A stretch of DNA of 64,000 bases from Planctomycetota bacterium (GTDB lineage Bacteria; Planctomycetota; UBA1135; GCA-002686595), in the NCBI GenBank assembly GCA_029259635.1, contig JAJDEU010000052.1, positions 186,001-250,000 of the forward strand. The letters run 5' to 3'. A program made the position numbers and the translations under genes. Of this stretch, positions 9,837-18,339 are shown piece after piece (position 1 is the stretch's first letter; each line of letters starts with the position of its first letter). Below the pieces are notes generated by a model. It was given only the letters and a program-made list of their open reading frames with translations. It did not search any database and had not been told where the DNA came from.

Positions 9837-10703
9837 ATGAGAGCACAACCTTTCGCAGTACTGAGTGGATGGGCCCTAATCAGCTTCGGCTGCGCAACGA
9901 CGACCCCGGAGGTCGATCGGGCGGAGACACTCTTCGTCGAGTCCTTCGATGGCCTCCAGTTGGCCTACGACGATCGCGGGACGGGGGACTGCCTGCTCTT
10001 CATTCACGGGCTCTGTTGCGAGCGCGGATTTTGGACGCACGCGGCCAACGAGTTCGCGCGCGACTATCGCGTGATCACGATGGACCTAGGCGGTCACGGC
10101 GAGTCGGGCACGAACCGCGAGAGCTGGACGCTAGCCGACATGGCCGGGGACGTCGTCGCGCTCGTTCGTCATCTCAATCTGTCCGAGCTCACTCTAATCG
10201 GCCACTCGATGGGTGGGCCGGTGTCGCTGCTCGCGACCGAGCAGCTCGATGGGCGCGTGCGAGGAATCGTTGCTGTAGAGGCCTTGCACGACCCCGATAT
10301 GAAGATGGACCTCGCGTCGATGCAGCCCTACTTGCAGATGATGGCCGATGACTATGCGGGCTTCTGGGAGCTGAATATCCAGTCAGCCTTTCCGGAGGGC
10401 GCGGATCCCGAAATCATGGAGCGCGTGCGCACGGTCGGCACGAACTCGCCCTTCGAAGTGGCTCATGGCTTGATGGTGTCCTTCACGAACTACGACGCCG
10501 CAGAGACTCTGCGTGCTTGCCGAGTCCCCGTGCGCTGCATCAACGCAGCGATGTACCCGATGCGACTGGAAGCCTCGCAGGCGATTGCCAAAGACTATGA
10601 CGCCGTCACGCTCGATGGCGTCGGGCACTTTCTGATGCTCGAGGATCCCGAAGGGTTTGCAGAGCAGCTCGCCGATATTGTGACGAGCCTCCGCTCACTC
10701 TGA
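9837..10703 (+). CDS. Alpha/beta-hydrolase lipoprotein
   Basis: 288 residues. The ATG at 9837 begins a lipoprotein signal with lipobox SFGC (Cys about 19), which decides the start although the frame is open far upstream over glnS. The fold shows an oxyanion HG (FIHGLC), the nucleophile elbow GHSMGG near 121-126 and a C-terminal GVGHFLMLEDP for the catalytic His. Likely an esterase or related hydrolase tethered to the envelope; substrate unknown. Its 3' end overlaps the convergent metallopeptidase gene by 9 bases. Confidence 0.85.
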   Translation: MRAQPFAVLSGWALISFGCATTTPEVDRAETLFVESFDGLQLAYDDRGTGDCLLFIHGLCCERGFWTHAANEFARDYRVITMDLGGHGESGTNRESWTLADMAGDVVALVRHLNLSELTLIGHSMGGPVSLLATEQLDGRVRGIVAVEALHDPDMKMDLASMQPYLQMMADDYAGFWELNIQSAFPEGADPEIMERVRTVGTNSPFEVAHGLMVSFTNYDAAETLRACRVPVRCINAAMYPMRLEASQAIAKDYDAVTLDGVGHFLMLEDPEGFAEQLADIVTSLRSL

Positions 10704-13049
10704 TCCGTCGTCGCTCTTCGTCTCGTCGGCCTCTTCCGACGCAGCTTCGGCCTCGAGAGCATCGCGCATCGGATTGGACTCTTCCGAGCGGGTTTTCAGC
10801 TCGACCCGCGTCTCCGGAATGCGCCGCGGAAAGTAGTTGTCGTCGCGCGAGGTATCTGCGGTCTCGAGGTGCGGGTCGAGCACAATGCGTTCGATGCGCT
10901 TTTTCGTCATGAGCAGCTTGGAGAGCTGCGCGGCGTTCTTGCGCCAGATCTCGGCGGGGATGCGATCCTCGCGGGTCGTGCCATCTTCGAAGTGAAGCTC
11001 GAGGATGACCGGCATGACCAACCCGCCCTGATTAGAGAGATCCACGACGTAGAAATTGAGGTCGAGCCCAAGCAACGCGCGCTCGTCGGGCTCCAAGCCA
11101 TCGACCAGCTCTCCGTAGGCTTCGATATCCGCGTCGAGGACGTCGAGCTCGTCATAGCTGTTGTAGAAATCGACCAGCTCGGGATAGGCGTCGATTCGTT
11201 TGGGCAACTCTCGATTGCGCTGAGCCGAGATCGTTACCGGCTCCTTCTCGCGCTCGGCTTTCGCCAGCGGCTTTTCGGTCTCCGGGTTCCGGGTGGAGAG
11301 GCGGTACAAGCGCAGCCCGTCAATGGCCACGTCGGTGTGCTCGGTCCCGTAGAACCAGCCGCGCCAGAACCAGTCGAGATCGACCGAAGAGGCGTCTTCC
11401 ATCGTTCGGAATAAATCCCACGGACTCGGCCTGCGGAACTGCCAGCGCTGCGCGTACTTCTTGAAGGCGTAGTCGAAGTTCTCGCGCCCCATGACCGTCT
11501 CGCGCAGGATGTTGAGCGCCGTGGCCGGCTTGAAGTAGGCGTTGTTGCCGAACTGATGGATGGCCTCGGAGTTCGTCATGATCGGGCGCTGATTGTCACC
11601 GGCCATATAGTCGACGATGTCCTTCGGCTCTCCGCTCCAAGAGGGATAGTCCTCCTCCCACTCCTGCTCGGCCAAGTACTCGAGGAAGCTGTTGAGCCCC
11701 TCGTCCATCCAGGTCCACTGGCGCTCGTCCGAGTTGACGATCATCGGGAACCAGTTGTGTCCGACCTCGTGAATGATGACCGAGATCAGGTCGTACTTCG
11801 TCGCTTCGGGGTAGGTGCCGTCCTCTTCCGGTCGCGGCCCGTTGAAGCAGATCATCGGATACTCCATCCCGCCGACCGGTCCGTTCACGGAGATCGCGAC
11901 GGGGTAGGGATAGGGGAAAGTGAACTTCGAGTAGACGTCGAGGGTGTGGACGATCGCGTGAGTGGAGTACTTGCTCCAGAGCGGTTCGCCCTCCTTGGGG
12001 TAGTAGGACATCGCCATGACAGGCTTGCCCTCAATCCTGTGCTCGACGGCATCCCAGATGAACTTGCGCGAGGAAGCGAAGGCGAAGTCGCGCACGTTCT
12101 CGGCGTGGAAGACCCAGGTCTTTTGGTCCGTGCTGCGACTCGACTCGTTGGCTTCGGCTTCCTCCGGCGTGATGATGAAGACCGGTCCCTCCGCGCCACG
12201 GGCATCCTCGAGTCGGGACCGTTGGTCGGCGGAGAGCACTTCGGCGGCGTTCTGCAAGACGCCGGTGGAGGCGACAACGTGGTCGGCGGGAGCCGTGATC
12301 GCGACCTCGTAGTTGCCGAACTCGAGCGTGAACTCGCCGCGTCCAAGGAAGGGCTTGTTCTGCCAACCGTCGATGTCGGTGTAGGCCGCCATGCGCGGGA
12401 ACCACTGGGCGATCTCGTACAGATAGTTTCCGTCGTCTTCGAAGTACTCGAAGCCGGTCCGGCCGCCGAGATCTTTATGGTCGTTGATCGAGTAGTTCCA
12501 ATCGATCGCGAAGCTCATGTTCTGGCCGCTCTTGAGCGGGGCTGCCAGGTCGATGCGCATCATCGTGTCGACGATGGTGTGCGGAAGCGGCGCGCCGGCG
12601 GAGTCGGCGACGCGCGAGATTTCGACGCTGCCATCGAAGGAGGCTTTGGCAAGCTCGCGCTTGATCGTGCGGTAGCGCGGCGTGTCCTCGAGCTTGGGCG
12701 AGAGCGCTGTGCGAACGGAGTGGGACTCGGGCGAAAAGAGGTTGGGGTCGAGCTGGACCCACAGGTAGTCGAGCGAGTCGGGTGACTGGTTGTGGTAGGT
12801 GATCGTCTCCGAACCGGTGATGTGTTGGCGCTCGTCATCCAAGGTGACGGCGATCCGATAGTCCGCTCGCTGTTGCCAGTACTCGTGACCGGGAGCGCCC
12901 GAGGCGGTGCGGTAGGTCGTCGGCGTGGGCAAGAGCTCCTCGAGTTGGCGAAACTTGTCTTCGTCGCGCTTCTCGACGCCGAGCGCGATGCCCGTGCAGA
13001 GCAGGCCGAAGAAGATCAGTGCGGTGCGGAATCGTGAGATGAAGTTCAT
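10695..13049 (-). CDS. Exported M1-family (gluzincin) aminopeptidase-like metalloprotease
   Basis: 784 residues with an N-terminal signal/anchor (about 7-24). The zinc site is complete: HEVGH near 424-428 with the third ligand Glu 19 residues later in WTWMDEGLNSF. The exopeptidase motif reads GGMEY, in the place of GAMEN. The N-terminal beta domain is typical of M1 enzymes, while the C-terminal part differs from classical PepN and ends in an acidic Glu/Asp/Ala tail. Predicted to trim peptides in the periplasm or at the surface. Only 19 bases separate its ATG from the downstream phosphatase stop side, and the phosphatase lies upstream on the same strand. Confidence 0.88.
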   Translation of the reverse strand: MNFISRFRTALIFFGLLCTGIALGVEKRDEDKFRQLEELLPTPTTYRTASGAPGHEYWQQRADYRIAVTLDDERQHITGSETITYHNQSPDSLDYLWVQLDPNLFSPESHSVRTALSPKLEDTPRYRTIKRELAKASFDGSVEISRVADSAGAPLPHTIVDTMMRIDLAAPLKSGQNMSFAIDWNYSINDHKDLGGRTGFEYFEDDGNYLYEIAQWFPRMAAYTDIDGWQNKPFLGRGEFTLEFGNYEVAITAPADHVVASTGVLQNAAEVLSADQRSRLEDARGAEGPVFIITPEEAEANESSRSTDQKTWVFHAENVRDFAFASSRKFIWDAVEHRIEGKPVMAMSYYPKEGEPLWSKYSTHAIVHTLDVYSKFTFPYPYPVAISVNGPVGGMEYPMICFNGPRPEEDGTYPEATKYDLISVIIHEVGHNWFPMIVNSDERQWTWMDEGLNSFLEYLAEQEWEEDYPSWSGEPKDIVDYMAGDNQRPIMTNSEAIHQFGNNAYFKPATALNILRETVMGRENFDYAFKKYAQRWQFRRPSPWDLFRTMEDASSVDLDWFWRGWFYGTEHTDVAIDGLRLYRLSTRNPETEKPLAKAEREKEPVTISAQRNRELPKRIDAYPELVDFYNSYDELDVLDADIEAYGELVDGLEPDERALLGLDLNFYVVDLSNQGGLVMPVILELHFEDGTTREDRIPAEIWRKNAAQLSKLLMTKKRIERIVLDPHLETADTSRDDNYFPRRIPETRVELKTRSEESNPMRDALEAEAASEEADETKSDDGSE

Positions 13050-13068
13050 GGGATGGGGGCGTTCTCGA

Positions 13069-13635
13069 TCAGTTGCCGTAGCGGAGTTCGACCAGCGCGG
13101 AGGCGACGTCGGCGGAGGGAGAGATAGTTACGACGAAGAGTCGGTCGTACTCGTCGTGGCCGAGCATTGGGCCGTGCTGCGGGTGGCGTTCTACGCCGGA
13201 GACTTCGACACCCAGAGCTTCGACGAGGCCGGGCGCAGTATTGGAGTGTCCGGCGACGACCGCGACCGAGCCGGGAGGGAGCGCGCGGAGGGCTTTGATT
13301 TGAGCTTTCGGAGTGCGGGCAGAAATCTCGACGAGCTCTTGTTCGATCTTCTCGGCCAGCGGCATCAAGGTGTCGTGAGTGCGCCGGTACTCGCTGCAGA
13401 AGGTATGCGTGATGCCCGATGCCGGAAGCAGGCGAGCGAGTGCTTGAGAGCGACGGACGCCCGCTTCGGAGAGCCCGGGATTGCGATTCGTCGGGTCGGA
13501 ATCATCGGCCTCGGCATGGCGAAGCACAAAGACCGTGGTGGGACGCAAGCTTTCGGGCGAGCTTGCGAGTGGAGCTGCATTCGCTATTGCGAAGCCGATT
13601 AGTGGAATGAGCAGCCAGCGCAGGAGAGGTTTCAT
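13069..13635 (-). CDS. Exported histidine phosphatase (SixA/phosphoglycerate-mutase-like)
   Basis: 188 residues. A signal peptide of about 20 residues precedes LRHAEA (the catalytic RHG-type motif reads RHAE, near 39-42). The second conserved His lies in VAGHSNTAPGLVEAL, and a conserved Arg in SEYRRTHDTL. The family transfers phosphate from substrates to the first His. The signal peptide places it outside the cytoplasm, which argues against a SixA role on histidine kinases. Gene order suggests transcription together with the downstream M1-like peptidase (19-base gap). Confidence 0.82.
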   Translation of the reverse strand: MKPLLRWLLIPLIGFAIANAAPLASSPESLRPTTVFVLRHAEADDSDPTNRNPGLSEAGVRRSQALARLLPASGITHTFCSEYRRTHDTLMPLAEKIEQELVEISARTPKAQIKALRALPPGSVAVVAGHSNTAPGLVEALGVEVSGVERHPQHGPMLGHDEYDRLFVVTISPSADVASALVELRYGN

Positions 13636-13763
13636 GGCGGCCAGTCTACTCGCCCGATTCTGCCCGTGGGGGAGTGAGCACGCTCTAAATATCGACCGCG
13701 TCGGTTCGTGCGCGAAGGAGCTGTGGGTAGACTCTTCGCCCGAATGGGTTCATAGGCTCTCCG

Positions 13764-15623
13764 TTGAAGAGCTTTGACGTAACGGAAACAGGCGAACAAA
13801 AACAAGTGGCTGAGCTCGGTTTCAATCAAGTGAGTTTTTCCTTTGGGGGAGACGCCCTGCTCGATCATGTCGACTTGCAAATCGAACGCGGAGAGCGCGT
13901 CGGTTTGCTCGGACGCAACGGTTGCGGCAAGTCGACCATGCTGAGGTTGCTCGCGGGTGAGCTGGTTCCCGATGGGGGCGAAGTCTCGCGTCGCTCGGGT
14001 CTCTCCGTGGCCTACCTCTCGCAAGCTGTACCGAAGGAGCTGCACGGAACAGCGACCGAGTTTTTATCGGCAGCTCTCACGAAGGAGAGCGGCGGCGCGG
14101 TCCTACCCGAGTGGCAACTCGAGAGCAGTATCGAGCGAATCCTCACGGAGCTCGGGCTCGACCCGCAGGGAGAGATCAGCGCATTGTCGGCCGGTACCAA
14201 GCGACGCCTGTTGCTGGCGAGAGCTCTCGTTCTGGAACCCGACCTGCTGTTGCTCGACGAGCCGACCAACCACCTCGACTTGGCGGCCATCGAGGGACTG
14301 GAAGGACTCTTGAATCGCCGAACCGGCGCGCTCGTTCTGGTGACGCACGACCGCACATTCTTGCGCCGAACGGCGAACCGCATTCTCGATCTCGACCGCG
14401 GCCAGCTGCGCAGCTACTCCTGCAACTACGCGACTTTCCTCGAGCGTCGCGATGCGATCCTCGAGGCAGAAGCGGGCGCGAATCAAGAGTTCGATAAGAA
14501 GCTCGCTCAGGAAGAAGCCTGGCTGAGGAAGGGTGTTCGGGCTCGACGCACGCGGAATATGGGCCGTGTGCGAGCGCTCGGAGCCATGCGCAAAGAGCGC
14601 AGCGAAAGGCGCGAGCGGGTCGGCGATGTGCGCGCGCGAATCACCGAAGCGGATCGCGGTGGGCAAGTCGTCTTGAAGGCGGACGCGCTGTCGAAGAGCT
14701 TCGGCGAGCATTCGGTCGTGCGCGATTTTTCGGTCGTGGTCGATCGCGGCGATCGCATCGGAATCATTGGCCCGAACGGTTGCGGAAAGTCGACTCTGAT
14801 CGCTCTGTTGCTCGGAGAACTCGAGGCGGATAGCGGGACGATCAAGCGCGGAACGAAGCTCGAGGTCGCGCGGTTCGATCAGCTGCACAGCACGCTGGAT
14901 GAGAACCGCACCGTGCAGGAGAACGTCTGCGAGGATGGCGACACGGTGACGGTCGGCGGAGTCTCGCGGCACGTGATGGGCTACCTGCGGGATTTTCTCT
15001 TCACGCCGGATCAGATTCGCGGACGCATCGACAAGCTCTCGGGCGGTGAGCGCAACCGCTTGCAGCTCGCTCGGATTCTCGCGCGCCCTTGTAATCTACT
15101 CGTGCTGGACGAACCGACGAACGACTTGGACCTCGAGACTTTGGAGATGCTCGAGCAATTGCTCGCGGACTTTCAGGGAACTCTGCTGCTCGTTAGCCAC
15201 GACCGCGAGTTTCTCGACAACGTCGTCACCTCGACGCTGGTGTTTCGGCCGGACGGCGAAATCGTCGAGAACGTCGGCGGCTATGACGACTGGGCGCGGC
15301 GCTTGAAATCCGAGGCGACCGAGCTGGAAGAGGCTTCCAAAGTGAAGGCCAAGGTGAGCGCGAGGGCCAAGGATTCGCGAACGCGCACGCCAACCGTTCG
15401 GCGCCGGACCTATAAAGAAAAAATCGAGCTGGCCGCTATACCCGACCGCATCGAGGAGCTGGAGGGAGAACGTGACCAACGCGTCGCATCGATGTCCGAG
15501 CCCGACTACTTCAAGCGCAGTGGGACGGAGATCGCGTCCAACCAGGCGAAGTTGGACGCGCTTCAAGGGGAGCTGGACGAGGCGCTCTTGCGCTGGGAAG
15601 AGCTCGAAGAGCTAGCGGAGTAG
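13764..15623 (+). CDS. uup: ABC-F family ATPase of the Uup type
   Basis: 619 residues from a TTG; a GTG at 13806 (removing 14 residues) is an equally possible start. Two ABC cassettes are present: Walker A GRNGCGKS near 50 and GPNGCGKS near 333, signatures LSAGTKRR and LSGGERNR, and Walker B LLLLDEPTNHL and LLVLDEPTNDL. There is no membrane domain. The C-terminal 70 residues form a charged coiled coil (TYKEKIELAAIPDRIEELE), the feature that separates Uup from EttA and other ABC-F proteins. Uup binds ribosomes and branched DNA; the cytoplasmic role here follows from the family. Confidence 0.9.
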   Translation: MKSFDVTETGEQKQVAELGFNQVSFSFGGDALLDHVDLQIERGERVGLLGRNGCGKSTMLRLLAGELVPDGGEVSRRSGLSVAYLSQAVPKELHGTATEFLSAALTKESGGAVLPEWQLESSIERILTELGLDPQGEISALSAGTKRRLLLARALVLEPDLLLLDEPTNHLDLAAIEGLEGLLNRRTGALVLVTHDRTFLRRTANRILDLDRGQLRSYSCNYATFLERRDAILEAEAGANQEFDKKLAQEEAWLRKGVRARRTRNMGRVRALGAMRKERSERRERVGDVRARITEADRGGQVVLKADALSKSFGEHSVVRDFSVVVDRGDRIGIIGPNGCGKSTLIALLLGELEADSGTIKRGTKLEVARFDQLHSTLDENRTVQENVCEDGDTVTVGGVSRHVMGYLRDFLFTPDQIRGRIDKLSGGERNRLQLARILARPCNLLVLDEPTNDLDLETLEMLEQLLADFQGTLLLVSHDREFLDNVVTSTLVFRPDGEIVENVGGYDDWARRLKSEATELEEASKVKAKVSARAKDSRTRTPTVRRRTYKEKIELAAIPDRIEELEGERDQRVASMSEPDYFKRSGTEIASNQAKLDALQGELDEALLRWEELEELAE

Positions 15624-15646
15624 CTCTCGAGCCGTGCCGTATAGGC

Positions 15647-16951
15647 CTAGTCTTCGTTGAGCAGATCCAAGCTAGACGGCTCGTCGTCGTCCAAGCCTTC
15701 GTCTCCGCCTCCACCTAACTTGCTCTTGAGCGTCTTCACTTCGGCCGCGCTCAGCTTGAGCATCCGTCCCCAGGTGTCGAGATCGTTTTCGGCATTGCCC
15801 CAGTTCTGGTGCCACTTCATCGCGACCGTCTTATTGAACCACTCGAAGTATCCCGGGCCGACTTTGTCGATGTTCTCTTCGAACTCGGCCCAACCGTAGT
15901 TACTTCCCTTGGTGATGTCCTCGATGATTCGCGTCGCCCACTTGCCCTGTTCGGTACCCGCTTTCGTGGAATAGTCGATGTGGATCAAGTAGTTGACGAT
16001 GGCCGGAAAGCTCTTGCGCGGATTGGCTTTGAGGTACATCCACTCGTTCGTCTGACCCTTGCCGAGATCGGGATTCATCGCGCGAATCATGCGGGTCTGA
16101 ATCTCATCCCACTCTTCTTCGCTCGTCGAGTCGGACGGTCCATAGTCCGCGAGGGATGCGAGGTCGACCTTGGCCGGGTTGTATTTGTCCTTGGGATCAG
16201 TGGACTCCTCCTCGGCTGCGGGTTCTTCAGCGGCCACATCCTCCTCGGCATCCGCCGGGGGCTTGACTGCGGCTTCATCGATCGCGGTGTCGGTGGATTC
16301 CACGGCCGCGTCCGGAAGAGTCGTCTCCGCGGAATCTGCGCTGGCATCCGTGCTCGCCGTAGTGTTTTCCGCCGCGTCGACCTTTTTCTCCGTCCCGAGC
16401 AGGTCGTCCTTAAAGAGATAGAGGCTCGCTCCCAGCAGGATGACGATTCCGCCGACGCCGATCAGCATTCCCATCGGGGTCTTCTTCTTCTCTTTCTCGA
16501 CTCGCTTGCCGCCGCGTGAAGCGCCGCGACGCTTGGAACCCGAACCGCTCTTCTTGCCAGCGCGCGCTTTACTCTTGCCGCCGCCGGCTGCGCTCTTACG
16601 CGCAACCCCGGCTTTCGGAACAGCTTTGGCGACCGGTTTCTGAACGGGCTTGGCGGTGGCCTTTACTGGCGATTTCGGAGCGGCTTTCGCCGGCGGCGCC
16701 GGAGCGTCCTCGGCTGCCGCTTCCGCCTGTCGCGCGCGGAGCTGTTCCATCATCGACGGTCCCGTGCGCTTCTTGCCGCTCGGCACGTACTCCTCGAGCT
16801 CCTGCATCGGCTCGTTCGAGTCGTCGGACACGATCGGACCGATCTCGACGGTCCCGCCGCACTCGCGGCAGCGCGCCTTGTCGTGCTCGAAGGAAGCGGG
16901 GATGGTGTAGTTCGCCTCGCAGGAGGCACAGATTCCGTTGCGATGATCCAT
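15647..16951 (-). CDS. Zinc-ribbon (MJ0042-type) single-pass membrane protein
   Basis: 434 residues. The N-terminus carries CASC and CREC, a CxxC-x(16-20)-CxxC zinc ribbon of the MJ0042 kind. Residues about 70-160 are a low-complexity Ala/Lys/Pro linker, followed by one membrane segment (MGMLIGVGGIVILLGASLYLF) and an acidic Ala/Glu linker. The C-terminal 170 residues are a compact alpha-rich domain I do not recognise. The same plan (ribbon, linker, one helix, unknown outer domain) occurs in the neighbour at 16982-18148, so the two look like paralogues in architecture. Function unknown. Confidence 0.75.
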   Translation of the reverse strand: MDHRNGICASCEANYTIPASFEHDKARCRECGGTVEIGPIVSDDSNEPMQELEEYVPSGKKRTGPSMMEQLRARQAEAAAEDAPAPPAKAAPKSPVKATAKPVQKPVAKAVPKAGVARKSAAGGGKSKARAGKKSGSGSKRRGASRGGKRVEKEKKKTPMGMLIGVGGIVILLGASLYLFKDDLLGTEKKVDAAENTTASTDASADSAETTLPDAAVESTDTAIDEAAVKPPADAEEDVAAEEPAAEEESTDPKDKYNPAKVDLASLADYGPSDSTSEEEWDEIQTRMIRAMNPDLGKGQTNEWMYLKANPRKSFPAIVNYLIHIDYSTKAGTEQGKWATRIIEDITKGSNYGWAEFEENIDKVGPGYFEWFNKTVAMKWHQNWGNAENDLDTWGRMLKLSAAEVKTLKSKLGGGGDEGLDDDEPSSLDLLNED

Positions 16952-16981
16952 GTTTCTAAAAAAGCTAAGGAGTGAGGGGGG

Positions 16982-18148
16982 TTACTCCTCTTCCATTTCC
17001 GGGAGACCGGTAAAGGCTTCACCCTTGCGATGCCACCAGGCAAACCATTGCCGGACAGAACTCATGCGACGCTCTTCCGTCGTGCCCAATGCGGAGCCGA
17101 CGAGCGCCTGTGGTTGATACCCAAAAGATTTGTCCGTGATCTCGCGCAACGCCACAACGGCGATGTTGGCGCGAATCGAGTCCTCTTCGTTGTACAGCTT
17201 GTTCTCGAATAGGTGGGTCAAAAGCACCGGAATTGCGGGCTTGCCGATTTCAATCAGCTCGCGCGACGCCTTGGAGCCTTGGGTGGTCAGCTCCAGGTCG
17301 AGCATGGTGACCAGCAGCTCGTCGATTCGGTCGCGCACTTCTTGCGGCGTGTCCTCGAGGTGCTCGAGGGGCTCCGGCTCGCGTTCGACCACCACGCTGC
17401 CATCGCTGAGCGTGACGACCTCGACACCCCGGCTGACGCGCAGCTTTTCGGCTTCGCTCAACCACTCTTCCCAACGAATGGCGCGCCACTCATCGTCCAC
17501 CCTCACGAGCTCCCACTGGATGACGCGCTTGGCGGTTCCGCCTCCGTGCGGCGTCGCGGACAGCTTGACGGTTGCGGAGCTCTCCCAGTTTTTAACCAGC
17601 TCTCCGTCGTAGGGGCTCCAGCCCGCCACGGTGCCGGTCTCGCCGGTATCGAGCAGGGACTCCAGCGCATTGTCGATACGCGCTTCGCGAGCCTGATCAT
17701 CGAGCTCCGACCAGGCGGGGCGATCTTCATTATCGCCGACCAGCTGGAGCTGATCCGCTTGGATCAACCGCGCCAGAGCCTCGGCGTTGCGAGCGGCCGC
17801 GCGTTCGTGGATTTCCACGGCGAATTGAACTTGCTCGGAATCCCATCCGGTGGGATCCGGGAGCTCTTCCAGGACGGGCTTCGACTTGGCTTTGGGAGCC
17901 CCCGCTTGAACCGGAGCGGGCTCGGAGGGCGAGCTCTTCATCACCAGAACCGCACCCAACCCAATAACGCAGACCACGATCACCGCGATGATCGGACCCG
18001 AATTGTTCCCGGTGGCCGGTTTGCGCCCCCCGGAGAGAATCTCTCGGGCTCGATAGACTTTCGAGCACTCGGCGCATCGCACCTTGGCGCCCTCCTTACT
18101 CTCCGGTAGCTTGGCGCGCGTATGGCAAAATGGGCATTCAATCAGCAT
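16982..18148 (-). CDS. Zinc-ribbon (MJ0042-type) single-pass membrane protein, second copy
   Basis: 388 residues. The ATG at 18148 is preceded by a strong GGAAGGAG with 8 bases spacing, which fixes the start against longer open-frame options. Residues 1-40 hold CPFC and CAEC (MJ0042-type ribbon), and residues about 50-75 a membrane helix. The outer part contains an NTF2-like/unknown alpha-beta region and, near the end, a HEAT-like segment (ELIEIGKPAIPVLLTHLFENKL). The gene lies 30 bases upstream of the related 15647-16951 gene on the same strand, so an operon is likely. Role unknown. Confidence 0.75.
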   Translation of the reverse strand: MLIECPFCHTRAKLPESKEGAKVRCAECSKVYRAREILSGGRKPATGNNSGPIIAVIVVCVIGLGAVLVMKSSPSEPAPVQAGAPKAKSKPVLEELPDPTGWDSEQVQFAVEIHERAAARNAEALARLIQADQLQLVGDNEDRPAWSELDDQAREARIDNALESLLDTGETGTVAGWSPYDGELVKNWESSATVKLSATPHGGGTAKRVIQWELVRVDDEWRAIRWEEWLSEAEKLRVSRGVEVVTLSDGSVVVEREPEPLEHLEDTPQEVRDRIDELLVTMLDLELTTQGSKASRELIEIGKPAIPVLLTHLFENKLYNEEDSIRANIAVVALREITDKSFGYQPQALVGSALGTTEERRMSSVRQWFAWWHRKGEAFTGLPEMEEE

Positions 18149-18339
18149 GGTGATCGCTCCTTCCGAGGGGCGGGGCGGCCGGGAAGGGCGAATAAGCGTA
18201 CGGGGGGGACTCCCGAGGCGCAACCCGACCCGATCGCGGTTTCTCGCTCTAACCTCGTAGCTCGCAATAGTTTCGGAACCCATCCACACTCCCTATCCAG
18301 CGCTCGACGGTCTTGCACCAAAGAGACGCAGAGACCCCG

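Noticed and set aside
11556..12785. 409-codon plus-strand frame opposite the M1 peptidase
   Set aside because: Shadow of the peptidase frame; no conserved motif or start context.
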